NCBI RefSeq assembly: GCF_012396315.1
Contig: NZ_JAAXPF010000006.1
Location: forward strand, 1-64,000
Direction: 5' to 3'
DNA length: 64,000 bases
DNA from: Corynebacterium mucifaciens
Lineage (GTDB): Bacteria > Actinomycetota > Actinomycetes > Mycobacteriales > Mycobacteriaceae
Shown in pieces: positions 8,578-16,408 of this stretch. The stretch's first letter is position 1, and every line of letters begins with the position of its first letter. A program made the position numbers and the translations under genes. The notes below the pieces were generated by a model. It did no database searches, was not told the DNA's origin, and worked only from the letters and a program-made list of their open reading frames with translations.

Positions 8578-8652
8578 GACAGATGGTGAGATAAGGATGG
8601 TGAGACTCCGGGATTTCTGGGCATATTCACCACCCTCCTCTCACCATTTGTC
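8578..8652. repeat. Long imperfect hairpin with three copies of a 9-bp motif
   Basis: GACAGATGGTGAGA (8578-8591) pairs along its whole length with TCTCACCATTTGTC (8639-8652), with one G-U pair. Inside lies a second stem (GGATGGTGA against TTCACCACC region). The unit ATGGTGAGA occurs at 8583-8591 and 8597-8605 directly, and inverted as TCTCACCAT at 8639-8647. The element lies downstream of the nucleoside hydrolase gene and upstream of the TRIC pair. It has no T-run, so it is not a classic terminator. Confidence 0.6.
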
Positions 8653-8675
8653 TCCGAGGGACCTGAACGTCCGCG

Positions 8676-9662
8676 CTACCCCAGTCGCTGGACCGCATCC
8701 ACAACGAGGTCCCAGAAGCGGTCCACGTCGAGGCGCGTCGCAACGGATGTGTTGCACGCCGAAGCCGCGGAGCCATCAACGCCGCTGAACGGCGCGCCAG
8801 ACGCCGTCACCGCCCCGAACGCGCGTAGGTCCGCCACGGTGCGCCCGCGGGTCAGCTCGCCAGCGAGTTCCACCGACACCGGCACGGCCACGGTCTCCAC
8901 GACGGACGGGTCGATGACGTAGGCCACCGCGCACGGGTCGTGCACCGGCGGGTTGTCGAAGCCCTGGGCGTCCTTGTAATTGCGGCGGAAGGCGTCGATG
9001 AGCCCCACCACGAAGTCCCCGCACGAGGTGCCCAGCACCGCAAACCGCTGCTCTACCTCAGGGGTGGCAAGCGCCTGGCGGGTCAGATCCAGGCCGACCA
9101 TGACGACCGGCCAGTCCTCGCCGAACACGATCGCTGCGGCTTCCGTGTCGACCGCGATGTTGAACTCCGCGGACGGCGAGTAGTTGCCCGCCCCGTACGC
9201 ACCGCCCATGAGCACGACCTCCCGCACGCGGGGAACAATCCGCGGCTCCAGGCGCGCGGCCAGTGCGATGTTGGTCAGCGGGCCGGTAGGCACGAGCGTG
9301 ACGGTCCCCGGCTCTTCGCGCATGAGCGTATCGACGATCCACTGCACCGCCCCGTCGTCCTGCACCCCCACCGCAGGTTCGGGCAGCTCGAATCCGTGGA
9401 TCTCCATGCCGGTGTCGCCGTGGATGTCTTCGGCGGTGACGACGTCGTTAAGCAATGGTCTTGTCGCCCCGCGGTAGACGGGCACCGAGGTCAGCCCGGC
9501 GACTGTGAGCACCTGCTGCGCGTTGCGCGTGACGTGGTCGATGGTGTGGTTGCCGCCGACGGTGGTTAGCCCGAGCAGTTCGATGTCCGGGTTGCCGGCT
9601 GCGAGCAGGATGGCCACGGCGTCGTCGTGGCCGGGGTCGCAATCCAGGATGACTTTACGCAC
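8676..9662 (-). CDS. Nucleoside hydrolase (inosine/uridine-preferring, IunH family)
   Basis: This 328-residue protein starts with the calcium-binding signature DCDPGHDDAVAI of nucleoside N-ribohydrolases, which split ribonucleosides into base and ribose. Further family features are GGNHT at about residue 37 and VPTGPLTNIALA at about 122. The GTG start at 9662 overlaps the stop of the upstream transporter gene by 8 bp, so the two are coupled. In C. glutamicum, uridine uptake and hydrolysis are encoded by a similar transporter-hydrolase pair (uriT-uriH). That is the best functional guess here, although no kinase or repressor gene is beside this pair. Confidence 0.8.
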   Translation of the reverse strand: MRKVILDCDPGHDDAVAILLAAGNPDIELLGLTTVGGNHTIDHVTRNAQQVLTVAGLTSVPVYRGATRPLLNDVVTAEDIHGDTGMEIHGFELPEPAVGVQDDGAVQWIVDTLMREEPGTVTLVPTGPLTNIALAARLEPRIVPRVREVVLMGGAYGAGNYSPSAEFNIAVDTEAAAIVFGEDWPVVMVGLDLTRQALATPEVEQRFAVLGTSCGDFVVGLIDAFRRNYKDAQGFDNPPVHDPCAVAYVIDPSVVETVAVPVSVELAGELTRGRTVADLRAFGAVTASGAPFSGVDGSAASACNTSVATRLDVDRFWDLVVDAVQRLG

Positions 9663-11100
9663 TGCGCGCCGCCCGGTCCTCGGCCGCGAGGGTGTCCGGA
9701 ACCGTCTCCGGCTTGGGGATGAGGAAGGACGCCGCAAACGCGCAGCCCAAAAGGATCGCGCCGGCGATCATGCCCGCGCGGTAGTTGCCGCCGGTGGCTG
9801 TGAACACCGCGAAGACGATGGTGAACGACAGGCCCGCACCCAGGTTGAACGCGCCGCCGTTCAGGCCCGGCAGGTAACCCTGGTTGCGCTTCGGGGCAAG
9901 CACGACGCCGAGGGAGCCGAGCATGATGTTGGCCATGCCGGCGTAGGTGATGCCCGCGAGGATGGACATGGCCAGCAGCAGGCCGCGGGTCGGGTTGCCC
10001 ACGACCGCCACGCCGAAGAGAACGGACAGCGCCGCGCCGGCGATGCCGATCTGCAGGATGACCTTGTAGCCCACGCGGCCGGCGAGCCAACCCGCGATCG
10101 GGCCCATGGCCAGCCCGGCCAGGGCGTACGGGGTCAGTGTCCACCACGACACCACGCCGGCGGACATGCCGGGCCCTGCGACGTCGTCCTGCGCCAGGTT
10201 GGGCACGAGACCGTTCATCACGGCGAACACGCCGGTCATGGTCAGCGTGGTGGTGAGTAGCAGCGCCCATGTGCGGCGCTGCGAGAGTAGGTCGGTGGAC
10301 ATAAGCGGGTGCGGGCTGGACTTCTCGGTGCGCCAGAACCACACCAAGGACGCTGCGCCGATGGCCAGCAGGATGATTACCATGACCCAGTTCGCGGCGG
10401 CGAGTTCGCCCGCCATGTTCAAGGCGGTGAGGATCGCTGCGGCGCCAACGACCAGGCCGGCAACGCCCTTCCAGTCCATGGGCTGCAGCTCATTGGACTT
10501 GGTCTCCGGCACGCCGTAGCGCGCGGCGAACACGGCGAGCAAGGCAGCGGCGCCGATGACCCAGAAGAGGGAGCGGAAACCGAAGGCGTCGGTAAGCCAG
10601 CCGCCCAACAGCGCGTCGATGCCTGCGATGCCGCCGTTGACCGAGGTGAGGATGCCCACCAGGAACGCGAACTGCTTCTCCTCGCGCACCGCCTGGCGCA
10701 GCATCACCGAGGTCAGGGCCACGGTCGGCCCGGACACGCCCTGGATCACGCGGCCGATGAACAGCATGGTCACGTTGGTGGCCAGCGCCGCGACCACGGA
10801 GCCGAGGACCGTCACGGCCATCATGCCCACCAGCACCTTGCGGCGACCAATCAGGTCACCCCAGCGCGGCATGAATAGCGCGAACACCGCAGCGGCGGTG
10901 AAGAACGCGGTCTGCGTCATGCCGATCTGCGCGGTGGTGGCGTTCAGGTCGCTTTCCATGGTGGCCAGCGCCGGGGCGAGCATGGAGGCGTTGAGCTGGA
11001 ATGCGAACACGGCGACCAGCAGCGCCACCATCAACGGCACAACCTGGTTGGTCGGCAGCTTTTGCCCCGCCGCTGGCTGCGGGGTGTGAGTCGAAGTCAT
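9655..11100 (-). CDS. MFS transporter, probable nucleoside importer
   Basis: This 481-residue protein has 12-14 membrane segments and the MFS loop signature MPRWGDLIGRRKVL between segments 2 and 3. The start at 11100 is chosen because TACACT (11112-11107) ends 6 nt upstream of the ATG. A longer in-frame ATG at 11157 would lie upstream of that -10 box. It is coupled to the nucleoside hydrolase gene, which argues for nucleoside import as in the UriT system. That assignment comes from context, since the sequence alone says only MFS. Confidence 0.8.
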   Translation of the reverse strand: MTSTHTPQPAAGQKLPTNQVVPLMVALLVAVFAFQLNASMLAPALATMESDLNATTAQIGMTQTAFFTAAAVFALFMPRWGDLIGRRKVLVGMMAVTVLGSVVAALATNVTMLFIGRVIQGVSGPTVALTSVMLRQAVREEKQFAFLVGILTSVNGGIAGIDALLGGWLTDAFGFRSLFWVIGAAALLAVFAARYGVPETKSNELQPMDWKGVAGLVVGAAAILTALNMAGELAAANWVMVIILLAIGAASLVWFWRTEKSSPHPLMSTDLLSQRRTWALLLTTTLTMTGVFAVMNGLVPNLAQDDVAGPGMSAGVVSWWTLTPYALAGLAMGPIAGWLAGRVGYKVILQIGIAGAALSVLFGVAVVGNPTRGLLLAMSILAGITYAGMANIMLGSLGVVLAPKRNQGYLPGLNGGAFNLGAGLSFTIVFAVFTATGGNYRAGMIAGAILLGCAFAASFLIPKPETVPDTLAAEDRAARSA

Positions 11101-11163
11101 GCGGGCAGTGTAAAACACGTAAGGCCTGCCTCTCAGCGTTCGCCTCACAGATTCCACTCAGCG

Positions 11164-11961
11164 CTACCCCAACGCCTCCCAAAGCGCGGTATTGGTCTCC
11201 TGCCACAGCGGCTTGGCCCAGTCGCCGAACTCGCGGTCCGTGAGCACCACGCACGCCTGCCCGCCCGCGACCCACAGGTACGTGCCCGCCATGCCGAAGT
11301 GGCCGACGGTGTCCGCGGGCATGCCGTCGCCGGTCCAGTGCGGGGATTTCTCGCCCTTGATCTCAAACCCGAGCCCCCACGGGCACGGCTTTTGCATCCC
11401 GTAACCGGGCACCACGCCACGCAGGTCACCGAGCTGGTTGGAAAACGCCTCCTTCAGCGTTTCTGCCGCCAGCAGCGTCGGCGCAATGAGCTCCTGCGCG
11501 AACAATTGCAGGTCGCCTATCGACGAGCTCCCGCCATGCCCCGCCGAACCATAAATCTCCGTATTGTCCATCCCCAGCGGCTCGAAGACACCCTCGCGGG
11601 CGTAGTCGCCGAATTTGATGTCGGTGGCCTTCTCTAGGTGCTCAGCGAGGATCTCGTAGCCCGCCGAGGAGTAGATGCGCCGCTCCCCCGGCGCTTTCTG
11701 CGGCTCCCGGCTGTCAAACCCGACCCCGGAGGCGTGCGCGAGCAGGTGGCGGACGGTGGATCCCTCCGGGCCGGCCGGATCGTCCAGCCCGAACGCCCCC
11801 TCCTCCACCGCCAGGAGCACGGCGTACGCGGACAGCAGCTTGGTCACGCTGGCGAGCTCGAAGACACGGTCGGTCTCGCCGAACTGCCCCTGGTTGTCCC
11901 CCACGAGCGCCGCCGCCACGTTGTCTACCGGCCAGTCATCGAAGTACCGCGCGAGATCCAT
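11164..11961 (-). CDS. Serine hydrolase of the beta-lactamase/class C-like family
   Basis: This 265-residue protein has the SxxK motif in ELASVTKLL at about residue 36-40, a tyrosine motif YSSAGY at about 113, and a final HFGMAG box at about 232. The protein is small and has no signal peptide, so it resembles cytoplasmic esterase or peptidase-like relatives more than a secreted beta-lactamase. ATG at 11961 is chosen because TATGGT (11974-11969) ends 7 nt upstream. An ATG four codons earlier overlaps that box. Its substrate is unknown. Confidence 0.75.
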   Translation of the reverse strand: MDLARYFDDWPVDNVAAALVGDNQGQFGETDRVFELASVTKLLSAYAVLLAVEEGAFGLDDPAGPEGSTVRHLLAHASGVGFDSREPQKAPGERRIYSSAGYEILAEHLEKATDIKFGDYAREGVFEPLGMDNTEIYGSAGHGGSSSIGDLQLFAQELIAPTLLAAETLKEAFSNQLGDLRGVVPGYGMQKPCPWGLGFEIKGEKSPHWTGDGMPADTVGHFGMAGTYLWVAGGQACVVLTDREFGDWAKPLWQETNTALWEALG

Positions 11962-11991
11962 GCCAGCCACCATACGTGCCCGGCCCTGGCA

Positions 11992-12612
11992 CTAGGTCGC
12001 GCTTTCGACCTTCACCTCGTAGTCCTCCATCGAGGTGCCGCGGATCAGCGCCTTGGCGTGCGACCGCACCAGCTCCTCCGCGCTGGCCTGGGCGCGATCT
12101 AGCAGCCCGTCGTCCACGGCCTTCTGCTTTTCCGCTTCCCGGCGCGAGTCCACAAACTCGGTGACGTCTTCCACCTTGATCTGGTTGATGGGGTTCATAG
12201 TCTGGTCCCACACCTCGGAGCTGCCCTCGGTCCAGGTGGAATCCAGCACTTCCGCGCGTGGCAGCCGCACGGTGAAGGTCTGTGCGGCATCGTCAACGTC
12301 GACCGTGATCTGGCCGGCGTCCTTGATGCCGGCGGTGACCTTCCCCTCGTAGGACACCAGGAAATTCTTGCCGGTGAACGGCACGCGAACGTTGAGCAGG
12401 CGTAAGCCTTCGTCGTCAAACTTGCCCACGGACGAGTAGACGTATTCTTCCGTGGCCAGCTGCGCGATGTCGTTGAACTCGCCGCCGATCGAGGTGGAAT
12501 CGATGGTGCGCTCCCCGCGCTCGAAAATCGCTGGACGCACCAGCACCAACACAAGCGCGACGGTCGCAAGCACCGCCACAACTGACACAACTCTGCCGCT
12601 GAGTTTCTTCAC
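11992..12612 (-). CDS. DUF4230 family membrane-anchored protein
   Basis: This 206-residue protein has one N-terminal membrane segment (VVSVVAVLATVALVLVLV region) followed by an extracytoplasmic domain. The domain's pattern is an ERTIDSTSIGGEFND start, alternating strands, then a long charged helix ending in KALIRGTSMEDYEVKVE. This matches DUF4230 proteins, whose function is unknown. The GTG start is 8 nt downstream of a TATTAT box (12626-12621), consistent with a leaderless message. Confidence 0.7.
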   Translation of the reverse strand: MKKLSGRVVSVVAVLATVALVLVLVRPAIFERGERTIDSTSIGGEFNDIAQLATEEYVYSSVGKFDDEGLRLLNVRVPFTGKNFLVSYEGKVTAGIKDAGQITVDVDDAAQTFTVRLPRAEVLDSTWTEGSSEVWDQTMNPINQIKVEDVTEFVDSRREAEKQKAVDDGLLDRAQASAEELVRSHAKALIRGTSMEDYEVKVESAT

Positions 12613-12756
12613 ACCTGCGCATAATAGCTGCTGCCTGCCGATGTCCTACGGTCCACCGCATCCTTCTGTAAGCTCGCTGTGACCTCCCGCGCACCGCCCC
12701 GGCGGCCGCGCGCGAATCACACGCACGACGAGGCACGACACACGGAAGGCCGAACC

Positions 12757-14400
12757 ATGTCCGGAACCACCAAGGCAGATTTGCCCCGCGACGACGCGAA
12801 ACCCCACGACAACGACGACCATCGCGACCAAGACGGCATGACCGGCCTTCTCGGGTGGATTGAAAAGATCGGCAACAAACTGCCAGACCCGTTCTGGCTG
12901 TTTGTCATCCTTGCCGGCGTTGTCGCCGTTGCCTCGTGGCTGGCCAGTATGGCTGGCCTGTCCGCGGTGGACCCTTCAAGTGGCGAGGAGATTCACGTCG
13001 AATCGCTGCTCACCGGAGACAACCTCTCCCGCATGGTCACCGACGCGGTGGAGAACTTCATCGCGTTTCCACCGCTGGGCGTGATCTTAGCGACGATGCT
13101 CGGCGTCGCCGTCGCCGAACAGACCGGCCTTCTGGCGGCGATGGTCCGCGCGATGGTGGACAGGGTCAGCCCGAAAGTCCTCACGTTCATGGTGGCGTTG
13201 GCCGGCGTGACCGGCTCGGTCGCCTCTGACGCCATTTACGTGATCATCATTCCGCTCGGCGCCATGGCCTTCCACGCCGTGGGCCGCTCGCCCATCGTCG
13301 GCTCGATGGTGGCGTTCGCGGCGGCGTCGGCAGGATTTAACGCGTCGCTCATCCTCAACATCACCGATCTGCTGCTCGCCGGCATCTCCACCTCTGCCGC
13401 GCAGCTGGTGGACGATGCCTACGAAGTCTCCCCACTCGCCAACATCTTCTTCGTCATCCCGTCCGCGATCGTGCTCTCGCTGATTATTACGGCGGTGACA
13501 GAACTGTACGTGGATAAGAAAGCGAAAGACCTTGTGGACCACGACGCCGTCGACGAGGACGAGCTCCAGATGGACGAGTCCAACGAGCCCGACGACGCTC
13601 ACCTCACCGACGACGACGACGACGACCTCTCCCTCACCCCACTCGAGCGCAAAGGCCTGATCTGGGCGGGCGTGACCCTGCTGATCTGCCTGGCCGCCTA
13701 CTTTGCCCTGCTGCTCGTCCCGGGCTCCCCCTTTGCCCGACCCGACGAGGGCTTCATGGAGTCCCCGCTCATCCGCGCCATCGCCGTGCCGATCACCCTC
13801 ATATTCTTCGCCACCGGCCTGGTCTACGGGCTGATCGTGGGCACGATTAAGGAGGCCGCGGACATCCCCGCATTCATGGCCAAGGGCCTGGAGTCCCTGC
13901 TGCCCATCCTGGTGCTGTTCTTCGCTGTCTCCCAGTTCCTGGCGTGGTTCCAGTGGTCCAACCTGGGGCCGTGGACCGCGATTAAGGGCTCCGAGCTGCT
14001 CCAGTCCTGGGATCTGCCCAACGTGGTTCTCTTCGCCGCCTTCGTGCTCATGGTCACCCTGATCAACCTGTTCATCACCTCCGGCTCCGCGCAGTGGGCG
14101 CTGATGGCGCCGGTGGTGGTGCCGATGATGATGTACGTCAACGTCTCCCCCGAGGTCACCCAGATGCTCTACCGCATCGGCGATTCCCCCTCCAACATCA
14201 TCACCCCAATGTCGCCGTACTTCGCCTTGGCCCTGACGTTCCTGCAGAAGTATTACAAGAAGGCCGGCGTGGGCACCCTGATGTCGTTGTCCCTGCCGTA
14301 TTCGGTGGCCATGCTGGTGGGCTGGTTCCTCTTCTTCATGCTCTGGTACACACTCGGCATCCCGCTCGGCCCCGGTTCCCCGATGGGTTACCAGGTGTAG
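12757..14400 (+). CDS. AbgT-family transporter
   Basis: This 547-residue membrane protein belongs to the AbgT family (p-aminobenzoyl-glutamate importers and sulfonamide exporters). It has hydrophobic segments throughout and family-like segments such as LPDPFWLFVILAG near the N-terminus and GDSPSNIITPMSPYFA near the C-terminus. The start at 12757 has GGAAGG 7 nt upstream. A cytoplasmic loop at about residues 265-290 is unusually acidic, including a run of aspartates encoded by repeated GAC codons. Export of antimetabolites or import of a folate breakdown product are both possible. The gene ends 13 bp before the remnant that marks the edge of the Gabija island. Confidence 0.85.
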   Translation: MSGTTKADLPRDDAKPHDNDDHRDQDGMTGLLGWIEKIGNKLPDPFWLFVILAGVVAVASWLASMAGLSAVDPSSGEEIHVESLLTGDNLSRMVTDAVENFIAFPPLGVILATMLGVAVAEQTGLLAAMVRAMVDRVSPKVLTFMVALAGVTGSVASDAIYVIIIPLGAMAFHAVGRSPIVGSMVAFAAASAGFNASLILNITDLLLAGISTSAAQLVDDAYEVSPLANIFFVIPSAIVLSLIITAVTELYVDKKAKDLVDHDAVDEDELQMDESNEPDDAHLTDDDDDDLSLTPLERKGLIWAGVTLLICLAAYFALLLVPGSPFARPDEGFMESPLIRAIAVPITLIFFATGLVYGLIVGTIKEAADIPAFMAKGLESLLPILVLFFAVSQFLAWFQWSNLGPWTAIKGSELLQSWDLPNVVLFAAFVLMVTLINLFITSGSAQWALMAPVVVPMMMYVNVSPEVTQMLYRIGDSPSNIITPMSPYFALALTFLQKYYKKAGVGTLMSLSLPYSVAMLVGWFLFFMLWYTLGIPLGPGSPMGYQV

Positions 14401-14412
14401 GTCGCCGGCCGG

Positions 14413-14512
14413 CTACTTTCCAATCTCCGCCGGCGTGCAGATCGGCGCCCGGCGGATGAACTCCTCTGGCGCACCCTGCTCCCGCAGCGTGATGCCGTTG
14501 TAGCAACCCTGC
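14413..14512 (-). pseudogene. Orphan 3' end (32 codons plus stop) of the secreted-protein gene at 19018-19662
   Basis: This 100-bp stretch is a copy of 19018-19117 with three substitutions. In the minus frame it encodes exactly the last 32 residues of that protein (GCYNGITLREQ to TPAEIGK) and a stop codon. All three substitutions are synonymous. There is no start, promoter or upstream coding sequence. It is the left boundary of the Gabija-carrying island and one arm of a direct repeat. Confidence 0.9.
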
Positions 14513-14523
14513 TCAACGTAAGG

Positions 14524-14550
14524 GCGCTGGGATTTGCCCGCAGCGCTTTT
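14524..14550 (+). terminator. Terminator-like hairpin followed by TTTT
   Basis: GCGCTG (14524-14529) pairs with CAGCGC (14541-14546), with GG/CC pairs inside, and TTTT follows directly. It would stop transcription coming from the AbgT gene before the island genes. Confidence 0.6.
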
Positions 14551-14602
14551 CGTTTGTCGACGAACGCGCGCGGACGCTCGAGTATTCCCATAAAATCGTC
14601 AT

Positions 14603-16408
14603 ATGTATGTAAGCAAGCTACACGTAGACGGGTTCCGAGGGTTGAACGGCTTCGGAGCGGAGTTTAAACCGGGCCTCAACGTTGTTATCGGCCCGAACAA
14701 CGCAGGCAAAACGGCTCTGATCGATGCACTAAGGCTTGCACTGACCCCCGTCAACCGGGCAAGTCAGTCTTACTTCCGCATTGAAGATTTCTCGGTGGGC
14801 TCAGACTCCGCAACGATTCGAGTCGAAGCGTCTGAGCTATCTGCGAGTGAACGAGCCACGCACCTGGAAGCATTGAGCTTAGATGGTGAGCGCATTACGT
14901 TTGGAAAACGCTTTCTCCGACGAGCGGAAGAGTTTCGTGGGTACCGCTCAGAATTTCTTGTAGGCAGTGATAATCGAATCAACGATTGGTACCCGGCGCG
15001 CGAGGCATTCCAGTCGGTTTATCTGGAACCGCTCCGAGATGCCAAAAAAGAGCTGGCCTCGTACAGCGGAAATAGACTTCGCAGACTCGTGAATTTTTTA
15101 GCCTCGGGAGAGGAAGTAGCTGCGCTGCAAGAGCTCCTACGCGAAAACGACATGGCGGTATCAGATAATGCCGCTGTAAAGAAAGTTGGTGACGCAATCT
15201 CGAGCCCTTTCAGGTCATTAACCCACTTCGGTAGTCTGAACGAACCGGTGATAAGTCCCTCTTCTCAGGACTTGAGCATTGCTCTCAGGCGTCTCAAACT
15301 GGGGCTGAAGGAATCTGACCAGTACTGGGAGCTCGACCAGATAGGCCTCGGTTACGCTAACCTTCTATACTTCGCCTCGGTACTGGCCGAACTGACCCAC
15401 GAAGCCCCCGACACTCACCGGATTCTTCTAATCGAAGAGCCGGAAGCGCATCTTCACCCGCAGCTGCAATCCTCTTTGGTCCGCGTGCTACAGAACTCGC
15501 TCCAAGTAGGAGAAGATGGGCAACCGGCGCCACAGATAATATTGACGACTCATTCAGCCACGCTTGCCGCGGCCGCCGGTGTCACCGCATTACAAGGCAT
15601 GTCAAGATCCAGCGAACGTTCGAGGCACTGGCAGTTTAAAGTTGAGGAGACTGCCGAAAGAAAACTCGACCGCTTTTTCATTTCCAGACGACCCGAAGCG
15701 CTGTTTGCTGAATTCGTTTTGCTCGTTGAAGGCATCTCAGAAGAAATACTGCTTCCAGTCCTGTTCGAGCTTCGAACACTAAATGCTTTCGATGGGGTAC
15801 AGGACTACCAGAAGCGTGTGCGTCTTAGGCGTGATCTCGGAACGTTTCTGCGGGAATATCTCGTTGTCGTCGCTGTGCACTCGGTGGATTTCAAACCATA
15901 TGTTTCGCTCTTGACATCGAGCGGGCAGGCTACAACTCCCAGGAGACGGGTGTACGTGCTCACAGACTCCGACGAAGACACCGGAATAAAAACAGTCGAA
16001 AAGCGAACCCCGGGGGAAGCGCGCAGGAACGAAATTTGTTCAGTGGCGAATCGAAACCAATTTCCCGACGACCAACTCCTAGTTTGCATAACACCCGGCA
16101 CGTTCGAAAAGGAACTCACCCGGCTTGCCGAGGAGGAAGCCAGTGGGGCCCTCGGAGGTGCGGTTGAGCAGGCATTAGCATCCCTCCACCCACAAAAGTG
16201 GAAGCTTCACAAAGAGCAAGCTGAACCCAAGAAGGGTGATCTGTGGCACTTGATCGCATCAATTTCAAATTTCTCCAAAGGCTCATTCGCCCAATCTGTT
16301 GCCGAAAACCTATTGGAGAAACAGGAGGGTATCCCCCAACTACCGAGTGGTCTCGAGGAAATCTTCGAGGACTTATTAAGAATCTTCCTCAAGGAAAATG
16401 GCGAATAG
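14603..16408 (+). CDS. gajA: Gabija-type defence nuclease GajA (OLD-family ATPase with TOPRIM domain)
   Basis: This 601-residue protein has an N-terminal SMC/ABC-like ATPase: Walker A GPNNAGKT at residues 30-37, Walker B LIEEPEAHLHPQ at about 275, and an LTTHSATL switch at about 313. A C-terminal TOPRIM nuclease domain follows, with the LVEGISEE glutamate at about 374 and the metal-binding LTDSDEDTG at about 452. That domain order defines OLD-family nucleases. The next gene is a UvrD-like helicase overlapping by 11 bp, the arrangement of Gabija and class 2 OLD systems. GajA nicks or degrades DNA when nucleotide pools fall during phage infection. The ATG is 6 nt after TAAAAT (14591-14596), so the transcript is probably leaderless. 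A sampled line from the downstream partner is 24/60 G+C, well below the flanks. Confidence 0.88.
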   Translation: MYVSKLHVDGFRGLNGFGAEFKPGLNVVIGPNNAGKTALIDALRLALTPVNRASQSYFRIEDFSVGSDSATIRVEASELSASERATHLEALSLDGERITFGKRFLRRAEEFRGYRSEFLVGSDNRINDWYPAREAFQSVYLEPLRDAKKELASYSGNRLRRLVNFLASGEEVAALQELLRENDMAVSDNAAVKKVGDAISSPFRSLTHFGSLNEPVISPSSQDLSIALRRLKLGLKESDQYWELDQIGLGYANLLYFASVLAELTHEAPDTHRILLIEEPEAHLHPQLQSSLVRVLQNSLQVGEDGQPAPQIILTTHSATLAAAAGVTALQGMSRSSERSRHWQFKVEETAERKLDRFFISRRPEALFAEFVLLVEGISEEILLPVLFELRTLNAFDGVQDYQKRVRLRRDLGTFLREYLVVVAVHSVDFKPYVSLLTSSGQATTPRRRVYVLTDSDEDTGIKTVEKRTPGEARRNEICSVANRNQFPDDQLLVCITPGTFEKELTRLAEEEASGALGGAVEQALASLHPQKWKLHKEQAEPKKGDLWHLIASISNFSKGSFAQSVAENLLEKQEGIPQLPSGLEEIFEDLLRIFLKENGE

